Shown one piece after another: positions 17,740 through 28,610 of a DNA stretch of 64,000 bases. The notes beneath the pieces are model-generated. The model searched no databases. It saw nothing but the letters and a program-made list of their open reading frames with translations, and was not told the DNA's origin. The stretch is taken from positions 8,440,146 through 8,504,145 of the forward strand of contig NC_047076.1 of the NCBI RefSeq assembly GCF_902459465.1, in the 5' to 3' direction. Made by a program: the position numbers and the translations under genes. The first letter of the stretch is position 1; every line of letters begins with the position of its first letter. Source of the DNA: Asterias rubens (Eukaryota > Echinodermata > Asteroidea > Forcipulatida > Asteriidae).

Positions 17740-18850
17740 GATTTTTTTTTTTATACTTTGTTGGTGGAAGGGCCTTGGGGTGCAAGTAAACAAAATTGCA
17801 TTTTCAATGCTATATATAGCCCGTTGCCATGGTTACGGCTCATTTTTTTTTGCCATTTTAGGCCGATTTTTGGGTTTGAAAAACTGGTTTTTAGCTCATA
17901 TTTACAACTCCACCCCACCAAAATGCAAAATTATTTCAAAAAACCTTTTATATCACTACAAAGTATCATCCTTGGCCTTCCTTGAGAAAAAAAATTATTG
18001 CTTTAAATATCACCCTTGTGCTATTTTTGCATCATGCATTACAGTATGTTTTTAGAACTTGCAAAATCGAAATTTTTACCCTATTTTTGGACCCCAAAAT
18101 GTGAACTTGCCCGGGGTTTCAGAAAATTTTCCTTTCGGCTGTGATTAGGGCAAACATTGGTCTTTCCATATCTGGTGTCAAAAACTTGGGAAATTGTATC
18201 CTGTTGTGACAGTACTGCCTCAAAACTAGACTTTTTTCCCCAAAACGTGAAAAATGCCTTTTTAAGGGTCTTTTACCACATAATATCGACATACGTGTCC
18301 ACGGTAAAAAAAAGGAATATTTCTCTTATACTTTGTGGATGGTAGGGACTTGGCGTCCAAATAAACAACATTTACATTTCAAATCATAATATAACACGTT
18401 GCCATGGTAACAGTTCATTTGTGTTTAGGCCACTTTAGGCCGATTTTGGGGTCTGAAAAACTGTTTTTTTAGTTAATATTTACAACTCCACCCCACCAAA
18501 AAACAAAAATATTTCATAAAACCTTTTACATCACTACAAAGTATCATCCTTGGCTTTACTTGAGACAAAAAAATATTGCTATAAATTTCACCCTTGTGCT
18601 ATTTTTAGAACGTGCATTAGAGTATGTTTTTAGAATTTGCAAAATCAACATTTGAACCATATTTTTTGCCCTCAAAATTTCATTTTTTCAGGGGTCTCAG
18701 AATATTTTCCTTTCGGTTTTGATCAGGGCCAAAATTTGTCTTTTTATTTCTGGTAAGAAAAACTTGGGCAAGTGTATCCTGATGTTAACAGTACTGTCTC
18801 AAAAAAAGACTTTTTTCCCCAAACAGAAAAATGCATTTTGAATTGTCTTT
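17740..18850 (+). repeat. Tandem duplication inside the left arm
   Basis: Two diverged copies follow each other: ACTTTGTTGGTGGAAGGGCC at 17755 and ACTTTGTGGATGGTAGGGAC at 18330, both followed by GTTGCCATGG, CAACTCCACCCCACCAAA and AGTATCATCCTTGGC. The right arm holds only one copy, so the duplication came after the inversion or one copy was lost. Confidence 0.75.
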
Positions 18851-19571
18851 TCTTCATATTGAATTTCTAACATTAAAAAGTAATAATAACAATCTTGCAG
18901 CTTTTCCTAAGCACTAGTGGATTACCCAACATTGATCAGGAACTGTTGATGACCTTAATTTTAGAATTTGCCCGGCAAACAATGTTTTGTGAATAGCGCC
19001 TCTTTATTGAAAGTGTTCCCTTTCGGTTGTTATTGGTGTTTTCATGTCTTCTGGGTAGAAACACTGTGTTTATTGTATCCTGTTGTGACTGATCATGCCT
19101 TAAGTAAAGTAATTTTTCCAAAAACAATGCATGCTTGTTAAAAATCTGGCACTGTTTCCATGCCCTTTGAGTAATTAATACAAAGTTTTTATTTAAACAT
19201 AATGGTATCCAACCAAACCATAACCAATGTTTTGCCACTGAGAGTTCTTGATTTGGCTACTTTACCTATTGTACAGGTATGATTCCCATTGCAAGTAGAG
19301 TGCGATGAGCATTCTTTACAAGTTGTCTTTAATACAGGGCCTACTCTCCTTGGTCCCTGCCTGCTACCAAATGTAAAACTTTTCATAGAGATAGAGATCA
19401 TAAACAATGTAGTTTATGTGCTTGAGGCAGATGGTTTAGAGCATCCAATCATGTCCAACACAAATGTGGGAAATTAAAAAGCCCGCTTAAAAGTGTTGGA
19501 AAAGTTTGCCAAGATCTTATTAAAAACAATGATACTAACGATTTGCAAGATGAGCGTAAGAGATCATTTAA

Positions 19572-19789
19572 AAGGAACACGTTGCATGGGATCGGTCAAG
19601 TTGGTATTTGAAATGCGTTTGTAACCGTTTGTTATAAAATGCATGGTTAGAAAGATGTTTTTGAGTGATACTTGTGTGGATCATTATATTCTACTTTTAA
19701 AATATCTTTCTAATCGTATGCATTTTGTAATAAACGTTTACAAACGCTTTTCGAAGACCAACTCGACCGATCCAAGGCAACGTGTTCCT
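19572..19789. mobile_element. TTAA-flanked palindromic MITE in the inverted-repeat spacer
   Basis: The termini AAGGAACACGTTGC and GCAACGTGTTCCT are inverted copies, and TTAA stands on both sides (19568-19571 and 19790-19793). Inside are ATGCATTTTATAAC-type motifs in both arms. This 218-bp form lacks the central GGCCGACC block of longer family members, so it is an internally deleted copy. Confidence 0.8.
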
Positions 19790-21691
19790 TTAATGAAACA
19801 ACATTGAAAGAAGTTGTAAATACTTGCACCTGCTCAACATAAATAAGTAAGATGCATTTGCAGTGACAAAAGTTTATTCAGGCTAGTTTGATTATTTTTT
19901 CCATTCACTATCTTACTAATTCATAATTATTTATGTCTCTGAGAACGATCAACAAAAAACATTGTCAAACATTACCTGCTGAATTGTTTATCACGTTAAA
20001 TAAACCAACTCTTTTAATGTTTGCAACAGTACAATTGAAAGGAACACCACCATGGGTGGGGGAACTGCTTACAGAAGGCCAAAGCAGGTGAATGGCCATT
20101 TAGATACTTTGGATACAGTACTTGCTCACTTTTAGAGCCTCTTTGTTCTGATAGGGATGAAAATGTTTAGTTTGGTAGCGGGCAGGGGACCCAGAAGACT
20201 GTTAAAAGGCCATGTATAGACAAGAATAGTAAATAATGCTCATCGCACTACTTCTCTTCTTGCAATGTGAATCATACCTGTACAACTAGGTAAAGTAGTC
20301 ATGACAAAACAAGAACTCTCAGTGGCAAAGCATGGTTATAAACTTTTTATTTGTAATACTTAAAGAGCATGGAAACAGTGCCATATTTTTTTCACAAGCA
20401 TGCTCGTTTTTGTGTTTTATCAATTCAAACTAAGGGATAACTTCAAAATGCATTTTAAATTGTTTTTGGAAAAATTACCATGTTTTAGGCAGAAGTGTCA
20501 CAACAGGATACAATAAACCAAAGTGTTTCTCCCCAGCAGACATGCAAACCATAATGATAGCCCAATCACAACCAAAAGGGAAATATTCTGAGAACCAATA
20601 AAAAATTAAGACAGTACAAACTTTCTTGATGTGCAAGGGGAATTAAAAAATGTGACTTTCAAAAAAGAGGCGCTGTTCACAAAACTTTGTTTTTTTTATG
20701 CAACGTCAATTAATATGATTGGGCCGGGGCCGGGGTGGGGCCGGGACGGGGCAAATTCTAAGATTTAGGTCATCAACAAGTCCTGATCAATGTTTGGTAA
20801 TGCACAAAGCCTACAGAGTGCTTATGAAAAGCTGCCAGATTGATGGAATTATTACTAACTTCTTAATGTTATAAATTCAAAATGATCAAAATCGAAAGGA
20901 AAATATTCTGAGACCCCTGACAAAAAAGCAATTTTGAGGCAAAAAAAAAGGGTAAAAATGTTGATTTTGCAATTTCTAAAAACATACTGTAATGCATGAT
21001 GCAAAAATAGCACAAGGGTGATATTTAAAGCAATAATTTTTTTTCTCAAGGAAGGCCAAGGATGATACTTTACAGTGATATAAAAGGTTTTTTGAAATAA
21101 TTTTGCATTTTGGTGGGGTGGAGTTGTAAATATGAGCTAAAAACCAGTTTTTCAGACCCCAAAATCGGCCTAAAATGGCCAAAAAACAAAATGAGCCGTA
21201 ACCATGGCAACGGGCTATATATAGGATTGAAAATGCAATTTTGTTTACTTGCACCCCAAGGCCCTTCCACCCACAAAGTATTAAAAAAATTCATTTTTTG
21301 ACCGTGAGCAACTATGTCAATTATTTGCCTGAACTGACTCTTAATTGTGTTCATAGTCACTGTGACTCCACAGGGCCCGGTGTAAACAAACCATCTGCCC
21401 AGACATCAAAGAGTCAGAACTTCTATAAAACATATTAAAGGAAGGCAATTTCTATTTCCCGACAACATCAATATGTATAAGGTGACGTAGCAATGCGCTG
21501 TATCTGGAAACTACAACCGCGCAATGTCACCTCATACATATTCATATTTACTTTGTGCACCACACAAATTGATAAATCAGCGTAGCCATACCGCGTCACG
21601 TGACATTACCTCTTGGATATTCATGACTTGCAATATTTGCCTGGCGCCCTAGCTGACTTCTCACGTCCAACAAGAAGAGAATCATTAAAAC

Positions 21692-21802
21692 ATGGCGGCG
21701 CCCAAGAACATGTCACATTTGTACACGTTTTTTTGGACCAATTTTCAAATCAATCACATCTGGACAAAGTCATCATTTAGTAACCCCTGTTATGTGTTAT
21801 AG
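21692..21802 (+). other. Small open frame, 36 codons, not recognised
   Basis: It starts ATGGCGGCGCCC downstream of a CpG-containing stretch with CACGTGAC, and stops at 21800. The ATGGCGGC context often occurs at real starts, but no protein family is recognised and no donor site confirms it. Confidence 0.15.
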
Positions 21803-22132
21803 TAATTCCACATATGTAAGGAATAAAATGAGGTATGTTGGAGTAGTATAGGACTTTTTTAAATGGGAGAAATTTGCAATCAAACTACCTCGCATTTTGC
21901 GTCTTTGAAAACTTAGCGTTTAAGACATGTATCGAAGGTGGGCTGTAATGGTGACAGTGATGAGACCGATGTTAAAAGCGGAGCCATTACAGCTCAACAA
22001 GGTGGGCTTAACTTCTACTCTACATTTTATGGGAAGTAGAGTCGGGCAGCGCGCAGTAGTCGCGCAACCAGCAGAGAGCACCCGCTGCAACTCGACTATC
22101 TCACTGCGTGGGACTATAAAAGTCTACGATTA

Positions 22133-22850
22133 GCGCAGAATTTGGCGATAAACAGAGCTATGAAGTTGTGCCCTGTGGTCTTGAAAGAATTTTGTACACA
22201 GAACGTGTAGGGAACCATGGGGGAATGGGTTATCACTTGCGGGCGCCTTTTCCCGCCGCCGATAGCTTCATTGGACGGCGGGGTTTCAAGACAAGTGCGA
22301 ACGTCATACATCTTGTGGAGGATTCAATCGTCATATTTCCGGATACTGAAATGGAATATAAGTATGTTTAAACCTTAATATTCACTTATATGGTATACAT
22401 GTACGTGCTTACTGTGGTGTTGTAGATAGGGATATGTGAACGTCAGTGAAGACGTTCGATTTCAATCGTTGGTTTCAATTTGTAAATTAGCACGACATAT
22501 TTATACGTATTATCTGACATGACATAGCACGACTAAGTATAGTGACATTTTTAATGGTGGTGATTTTACAGGCAATGTAATAACCTGGCATGCTCGCCGG
22601 CGCGGTGTCCCTCTTGCTATATAAATACTAAGGACCAATTGTGAGGTATTCCATAGGGACCCCAACGGAAATAAGCCAAAGATAAAAATTGGCTTTATTG
22701 GGTTATCCTTGTATATTTTTGTGTCCTATTTTTATTGTGTTCGAAATTAATTTATCTAATTTCATCGTCTGTTTCCGATTGCTGTCTATGTATTTTTGAC
22801 ATGTTTTTATCCAAATAAATTCAAATCAAATCAAATCAAATCAAATCAAG
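22133..22850 (+). repeat. Element with CpG-rich head and stem-loop/(TCAAA)n tail, copy 1
   Basis: It runs from GCAGAATTTGGCGATAAAC through CGCCTTTTCCCGCCG (E2F-like) and a CATTGG box to a 3' part with a nested stem-loop (CCCAA, then AAGCC, then GGCTT, then TTGGG), GGGTTATCCTTG and an AAATAAATTCAAATC tail. The stem-loop followed by a short microsatellite tail recalls the 3' end of non-LTR retrotransposons of marine invertebrates. No reverse transcriptase frame is attached, so it may be a SINE-like or internally deleted copy. Confidence 0.55.
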
Positions 22851-24150
22851 TTCTGTCAATGATAGTAAACCTGGCATGCTCTGCGCGGTGTCTTTGTGCT
22901 GTGTGTACTTTATTAAGCACCAAGTTGGGTATTTCATAGAAGCCCAACGGAAATAAGCCAAAGATATTGGCTTACTATTGGGTTATCCTTGTTTTTTTTT
23001 GTGTCCTATTTTTATTGTGTTCAAAATTAATTTATCTTATTTCATCGTCTGTTTCCGATTGCTGTGTATGTATTTTTGACATGTTTTTATCCAAATAAAT
23101 TCAAATCAAATCAAATCAAATCAAGTTCTGTCAATGATAGTAAACCTGGCATGCTCTGCGCGGTGTCTTTGTGCTGTGTGTACTTTATTAAGCACCAAGT
23201 TGGGTATTTCATAGAAGCCCAACGGAAATAAGCCAAAGATATTGGCTTACTATTGGGTTATCCTTGTTTTTTTTTGTGTCCTATTTTTATTGTGTTCAAA
23301 ATTAATTTATCTTATTTCATCGTCTGTTTCCGATTGCTGTGTATGTATTTTTGACATGTTTTTATCCAAATAAATTCAAATCAAATCAAATCAAATCAAG
23401 TTCTGTCAATGATAGTAAACCTGGCATGCTCTGCGCGGTGTCTTTGTGCTGTGTGTACTTTATTAAGCACCAAGTTGGGTATTTCATAGAAGCCCAACGG
23501 AAATAAGCCAAAGATATTGGCTTACTATTGGGTTATCCTTGTTTTTTTTGTGTCCTATTTTATTGTGTTCAAAATTAATTTATCTTATTTCATCGTCTGT
23601 TTCCGATTGCTGTGTATGTATTTTTGACATGTTTTTATCCAAATAAATTCAAATCAAATCAAATCAAATCAAGATCTGTCAATGATAGTAAACCTGGCAT
23701 GCTCTGCGCGGTGTCTTTGTGCTGTGTGTACTTTATTAAGCACCAAGTTGTTTATTTCATAGAAGCCCAACGGAAATAAGCCAAAGATATTGGCTTACTA
23801 TTGGGTTATCCTTGTTTATTTTTGTGTCCTATTTTTATTGTGTTCAAAATTAATTTATCTTATTTCATCGTCTGTTTCCGATTGCTGTGTATGTATTTTT
23901 GACATGTTTTTATCCAAATAAATTCAAATCAAATCAAATCAAGTCAATGATAGTAAACCTGGCATGCTCTGCGCGGTCTGTCTCCCTCTGTGCTGTGTGT
24001 ACTTTATTAAACACCAAGTTGGGTATTTCATAGGAGCCCAAGATATTGGCTTAGGGTTATCCTTGGATATTTTTGTGTCTTTTTTTTATTGTGTTCTAAA
24101 TTAATTTATCTTAATTCATCGTCTTTTCTCCCAATGTTGTGTAGGTTTGC
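22851..24150 (+). repeat. Tandem array of the ~271-275-bp tail unit (five copies)
   Basis: Units start at 22851, 23126, 23401, 23674 and 23944 with TTCTGTCAATGATAG or its variants. Each carries GGCATGCTCTGCGCGG, the nested stem-loop and the (TCAAA)n tail. Units 2-4 are nearly identical; the last one diverges after about 24150. Every unit boundary falls at the tail, as expected if the array grew through the simple repeat. Confidence 0.9.
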
Positions 24151-24350
24151 GATCGTCATAATTTAGGATACTGAAATGAAACTTAAGTGTATTCTTATAT
24201 ACTTATGAACTTGTGGTAAACATATTTACCATGGTGTTGTAGAAAGGGATGTCAATGAAAATTATTGCTGGATGTCGGTGAAGACATTCGGTTCCAAACG
24301 TTGGTTCAATTTGTAAATATAACACGACTATCTCATTTTTAATGAAAGTA

Positions 24351-24570
24351 ATTTTATAGGCAACTTACTAATAGCCTGGCATGCTCTACGCGGTGTCTCT
24401 CTCTGAGCCGTGTGTACGTTAAGGACCAAGATGGGTAGTCAGAGACATCCCAATGGTTTATTCGGTTATCCTAGGATATTTTTTTACGTGTTCTTAGTTA
24501 ATTTATTTTATTCCATCGTCTTTTCTCCTATTGTGTATGTATTGTTAACATTCAAATAAATTCAAAGTGT
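24351..24570 (+). repeat. Diverged tail copy
   Basis: It keeps GGCATGCTCTACGCGG and GTTATCCTAGG but has lost one side of the stem-loop. It ends in AAATAAATTCAAAG. Confidence 0.65.
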
Positions 24571-24584
24571 TGTTCGTGGCGGGG

Positions 24585-24750
24585 TATGACATTAATATTG
24601 TGAGAGTTTTTAAGGAACTGTAATCAGTGGATAATGAATTTGTTCTACCACGGTCATTGGTGCAAACATTGGTACTTGTATGTCTACAAGTGAAGTTAAA
24701 GTCGCTGTTAATATTTATAAATTTATAACTGTTTTTTTTAGTCAATTTGT
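24585..24750 (+). repeat. Local direct repeat, second copy at 25725-25858
   Basis: Both copies share TTTTTAAGGAACTGT, TTCTACCACGGTCATTGGTG and GTCGCTGTTAATATTTATAA. They sit behind the two element copies, which suggests that the element and its downstream flank were duplicated together. Confidence 0.7.
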
Positions 24751-24827
24751 AAACAAAAATCGCCTTTGAAAAGCACTACATCAGAGGCAATTTGTATGTA
24801 CATAAAAAAAGGTTGAACGGCTATAAG

Positions 24828-25410
24828 CGCAGAATTTGGCGATAAGCAAAATAGGGTATGCTTGCAGCGCCTTTTCCCGCCGGCGATATGCTACGGCTGC
24901 GTCCGAGTGTGACATCTTGTTGAGGTTTCAATCGTCATAATTCCGGGTACTGAAATGAAACTAATTATATTTTTATAAACCTTAACATTCACTTATTGTG
25001 TACGTGCTTACTATGGTGTTGTAGAAAGGGATGCGAGTGTCGGTGAAGACGTTCGGTTCCAATCGCCGTTTTCAATTTGTAAATATAACACGACTATAGG
25101 GCCTACTAACATTTTAATGATAATAATTTTATAGGCAACTTGATAGTAGCCTGGCATGCTCTGCGCGGTGTCCTTCTGTGTTGTGTGTAATTTAAGCACC
25201 AAGTTGGGTGTTTCATAGGGACCAAACAGAAATAAGCCACAGATATTGGCTTTATTGGGTTATCCTTGTATATTTTTGTGTCCTATTTTTATTGTGTTTC
25301 TAAACTGATTTATCTTATTTCATCGTCTTTTCTCCTATTGTTGTGTTTGTATTTTGAAATGTTTTTTATCTGAATAAATTCAAATCAAACCAAATCAAAG
25401 TGTTGTTCTC
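24828..25410 (+). repeat. Element with CpG-rich head and stem-loop tail, copy 2
   Basis: It has the same order as copy 1: GCAGAATTTGGCGATAA, CGCCTTTTCCCGCCG, GACGTTCGGTTCCAATCG, GGCATGCTCTGCGCGG, stem-loop, and AATAAATTCAAATC tail. It is about 130 bp shorter because of a deletion in the head. Confidence 0.65.
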
Positions 25411-25899
25411 AGCAAGGTATGTAATTGTAGTATATACACTAATTGTACAAAGACTGTGGTGTCGATAATTGTTATAATTGATTAGTCTGGTCCCTGTCAT
25501 TTTTTTTCCTTTCTGTTTTTGGTTGCTTTTGTTTTTTGTCCTTGTTGTCAAAGTCCTTGTCTGTCTGTTGAAATCACGTTCACTTCTGTAGTTATTCTCT
25601 TCAAATTCTATACATTGCATCCGTCCTTCATTTTTATGTTCATCAATATTTGTTTTCTAGTGTATGCTTAAATTGTTATTGTCGACGTGAAAAATAAATG
25701 TTCATTAATTGATTGATTGATATTGTGGGATGTTTTTAAGGAACTGTTACCAGTGGATAATAAATTTGTTCTACCACGGTCATTGGTGCAAACATGTTCT
25801 TGTTGGTCTACATATCTTATTAAATAAATAAAAGTCGCTGTTAATATTTATAAGCGTAAAGTGGTTTACATGAGTTTCTTCATAAAGAGATTCCCTTGT

Positions 25900-26160
25900 T
25901 TGAATCAGTTTGCTAGATGTCAGTGAAGACATTTGGTTCCAATTGTCTGTTTCAATTTGTAAATATAAAACGACTATAGGCCCTGTTTATATTTTTAATG
26001 ATAGTAATTTTATAGACCACTTGATAGTAGCCTGCTGCTCTGCGCGGTGTACCTCTGTGCTGTGTGTACTTTAAGGACCACATTAGGTATTTCATTGGGA
26101 CCCCAATGGAAATAAGCTTTATTGGGTCACCTTGGATATTTGTATAACCTTGGGATGTCA
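25900..26160 (+). repeat. Truncated stem-loop-tail copy
   Basis: It begins at GCTAGATGTCAGTGAAGACA and runs to AAGCTTTATTGGGTCACCTTGG. The tail is missing. Confidence 0.6.
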
Positions 26161-26780
26161 AGAGATGTTCGGACTGAACACCTAGTCAGTAGGGAATGCC
26201 AGTCTTTTATTGGCTCAATACTCATGTAAATGTTAACGTTTTGATAAAATGGCTTTATAAACCAACCCTCTGCATTGATGAAATTGTAAACTGTACACGG
26301 GGCAGTGTACTGTAGTATGCACAGACACACGTTGTGCGTGGCGGTGTATGGCGTGGCCATCTGTGGGACACACTCACACCGCACAAACCAGCGCACTGAC
26401 CAATCGACGTGCCTACGATTGGCATAAATTGGTGTTTTTTGTTGTTTGAATAAGATTATCTTCAAAAATATTAAGATGTGTATTATATATTTAAAAACAA
26501 ACAGGGTTGTCAGCAAAACCTTTGTTTCTTTTTAAAAGCTCAATATAAAGTAACGGGGGGCCAAATTGACACTTTTCAATTGTGGTGGGGGGGGCAACGG
26601 CCCCCTGATATCACCGCCGTTCATCCTTCGCACTTATTGTTAGACCTATTTTTTTTTTAACAATGAGAAAAAGACGTGATTACCATTGGCGCTACAGCCT
26701 GCTATAGGCGAAGAGGTAACGGCACGCGGGGTTCCCTGCATGAGGCATGCTCCGGCTCCCGCCGGGTAGTTTATCTAAAA
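26161..26780. other. No gene seen
   Basis: A 129-codon minus-strand frame (26127-26516) has no recognisable domain. A G-run stands at 26585 and a short GC-rich palindromic piece (GGAGCCGG/CCGGCTCC type) near 26745. Confidence 0.4.
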
Positions 26781-26784
26781 CACA

Positions 26785-27055
26785 AATGTCCCATTATGGG
26801 ACTAGGACCTGATTATCCTCAATGAGCATTCCTTCTACACTATTTTTGCACAGTCTGGCTCTGTAGTGTTGTTATTGTTCGATGTATAAGGGAATTGAGG
26901 GGGAACCAGACGCGTAAAAGGTCCCATTATGGAACTAGGACACATTTCTCCTCGTTTAGCATACCTTCTACACTATTTTCTGCTCAGTCTGGCTCCTGTA
27001 TTTTTTTATTGCCTTTTTGTATTTATAAGGGTATGCTGGGGGAGCCAGACAAACG
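26785..27055 (+). repeat. Two-copy tandem repeat, ~135 bp
   Basis: Both copies share GTCCCATTATGG.ACTAGGAC, CCTTCTACACTATTTT, CAGTCTGGCTC and a terminal GGG.GAACCAGAC or GGGGGAGCCAGAC. The copies are diverged. Confidence 0.75.
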
Positions 27056-27299
27056 ATTAGCTTCAGTACACGCAACCAATGGGAAAACAAATTCTGCTGA
27101 AGATTTGCATGCCTGGTTTTCGCTTAATCAAAATTGTCGATAATATTGAACAAATTGTGATATATCAACATTTTCTATATTTCGATATGATTAAAAATGT
27201 TACATCCGCGGTATCTATCTCAAAAAAATGTTGTGTATTAAGTGTTAACGATATATCGACGGACGTTATCTAGCTGAACAGTAAAAAATGTAAATGTTA

Positions 27300-27408
27300 A
27301 CGCAGATGGTGGTCAGTTAACTTTGTAACCTTGTTTACGCAGATGGTGGTCAGTTAACTTTGTAACCTTGTTTACGCAGATGGTGGTCAGTTAACTTTGT
27401 AACCTTGT
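27300..27408 (+). repeat. 37-bp tandem repeat, three copies
   Basis: CGCAGATGGTGGTCAGTTAA begins at 27301, 27338 and 27375, each followed by CTTTGTAACCTTGT. The copies are identical, so the expansion is recent. Confidence 0.95.
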
Positions 27409-28069
27409 AACTGTCACTCTTCAATAGTCTCTACTGGTCATTTTTTGTGGGTTGGTTCTGACAGAGTGAAATAAAATTTTGAACTCGCATTTCAGACAAA
27501 TTTTAACATTGTTAATGTCCATGTATTTTTAAATTGTTTTTTTTTATCCACTGTTTTATCTTTTAAACAAACATTTTATTTGGTTCTAATACAGTATATT
27601 TATGTCATCAGCAAATTGAACAATAAAAAACACATGGTGCCAATCTCTTTTATATATGACCCTGGGTTATTTCTTCATTTTTATACAACTGCTTAATATT
27701 TGCTTACTGATTTGTTGGTATTCCTGTAATCTTGTGAATGTAAAGCGTTGTGAGATTTGATGTAACACCTTATAACATTAAGAATAAATTACTTTTAGTT
27801 TGATTTATTTGTTGAGTCCTACGTGGTGATGACGTTGTTAGAGAACTGTTTCTTCCTCGCAGTCATCTGTTTTCTGATCATCAACTAACTTTCTATGGAT
27901 CGCAGTCATCTGTTTTCATAGCATCAACTAACTTTCTATGGATCGTTCTCCTCTCCAACCACGACACTTTGGGAATGCCGAAGTCACCCACCTCATCTAT
28001 TAATGGCCATGGACGTATGAACTTAAGACCACTGATAACCATTTTCTTAGTAGTGTCAACCATTAGGCC

Positions 28070-28610
28070 CCTCGTATATGGAGTGCTCTACGCGGCCAAG
28101 GGTATCGATCGGTTCTAGTTATAGGTGTAGGTAGGCATTTAATATCTTATACACTGTTACCTATGTTATCATTGTAATGTTAACAAAACTTTAGTCCCTA
28201 AACAGGTTGCCTGGTTACTAACTGTATTCTTTTTGTTGTCAATCAGGACGAGGCTCTTTGATGTATGGAGCGCTCTGCGCGGCAAAGCGAATTGGTCGGT
28301 TCTAGTTAGGTGGGCATTAAATATCTTATACACTGTTACCTATGTTATCATATATGTAATGTTAACAAAACTTTATGTCCTTAACAGGTTGCCTGGATCC
28401 AAAGCTCCCTCGTCTTCCCTGGTTACTAACTGTATTCTTTTTGTTGTCAATCAGGACGAGGCTCTTTGATGTATGGAGCGCTCTTTGCAGCTAAGCGAAT
28501 TGGTCGGTTCTAGTTAGGCGGGCATTAAATATCTTACACACTGTTACCTATGTTATCATATATGTAATGTTAACAAAACTTTATTTCCAAAACAGGTTGT
28601 TCCAACTCGA
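28070..28610 (+). repeat. Three-copy tandem repeat, ~190-215 bp
   Basis: The copies start at about 28070, 28246 and 28455 and share GTATGGAGCGCTCT, GGTCGGTTCTAGTTA, ATCTTATACACTGTTACCTA and GTTAACAAAACTTTA. The last copy runs straight into the 145-bp array. Confidence 0.85.

Larger units (their letters stand above)
17690..21344. repeat. Large imperfect inverted repeat (arms ~1.7 and ~1.2 kb)
   Basis: The outer ends AAGAGTCAGTTCAGG (17691) and CCTGAACTGACTCTT (21328) are inverted copies, and matching continues inwards: CAACTCCACCCCACC near 17907 against GGTGGGGTGGAGTTG near 21112, and TGCCACTGAGAGTTCTTG near 19234 against its inverted copy near 20308. The arms end near 19398 and 20150. The left arm is longer because a segment of about 590 bp (from about 17740) is tandemly duplicated (again from about 18330). 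No transposase frame is visible. Confidence 0.8.

Noticed and set aside
17738-21360. Similar frames on opposite strands (FLGLKNWFLAHIYNSTPPKC) as a duplicated gene
   Set aside because: They are the two arms of the inverted repeat. The frames are short, Phe/Lys-rich from T- and A-runs, and broken in the third copy at 18.3 kb.
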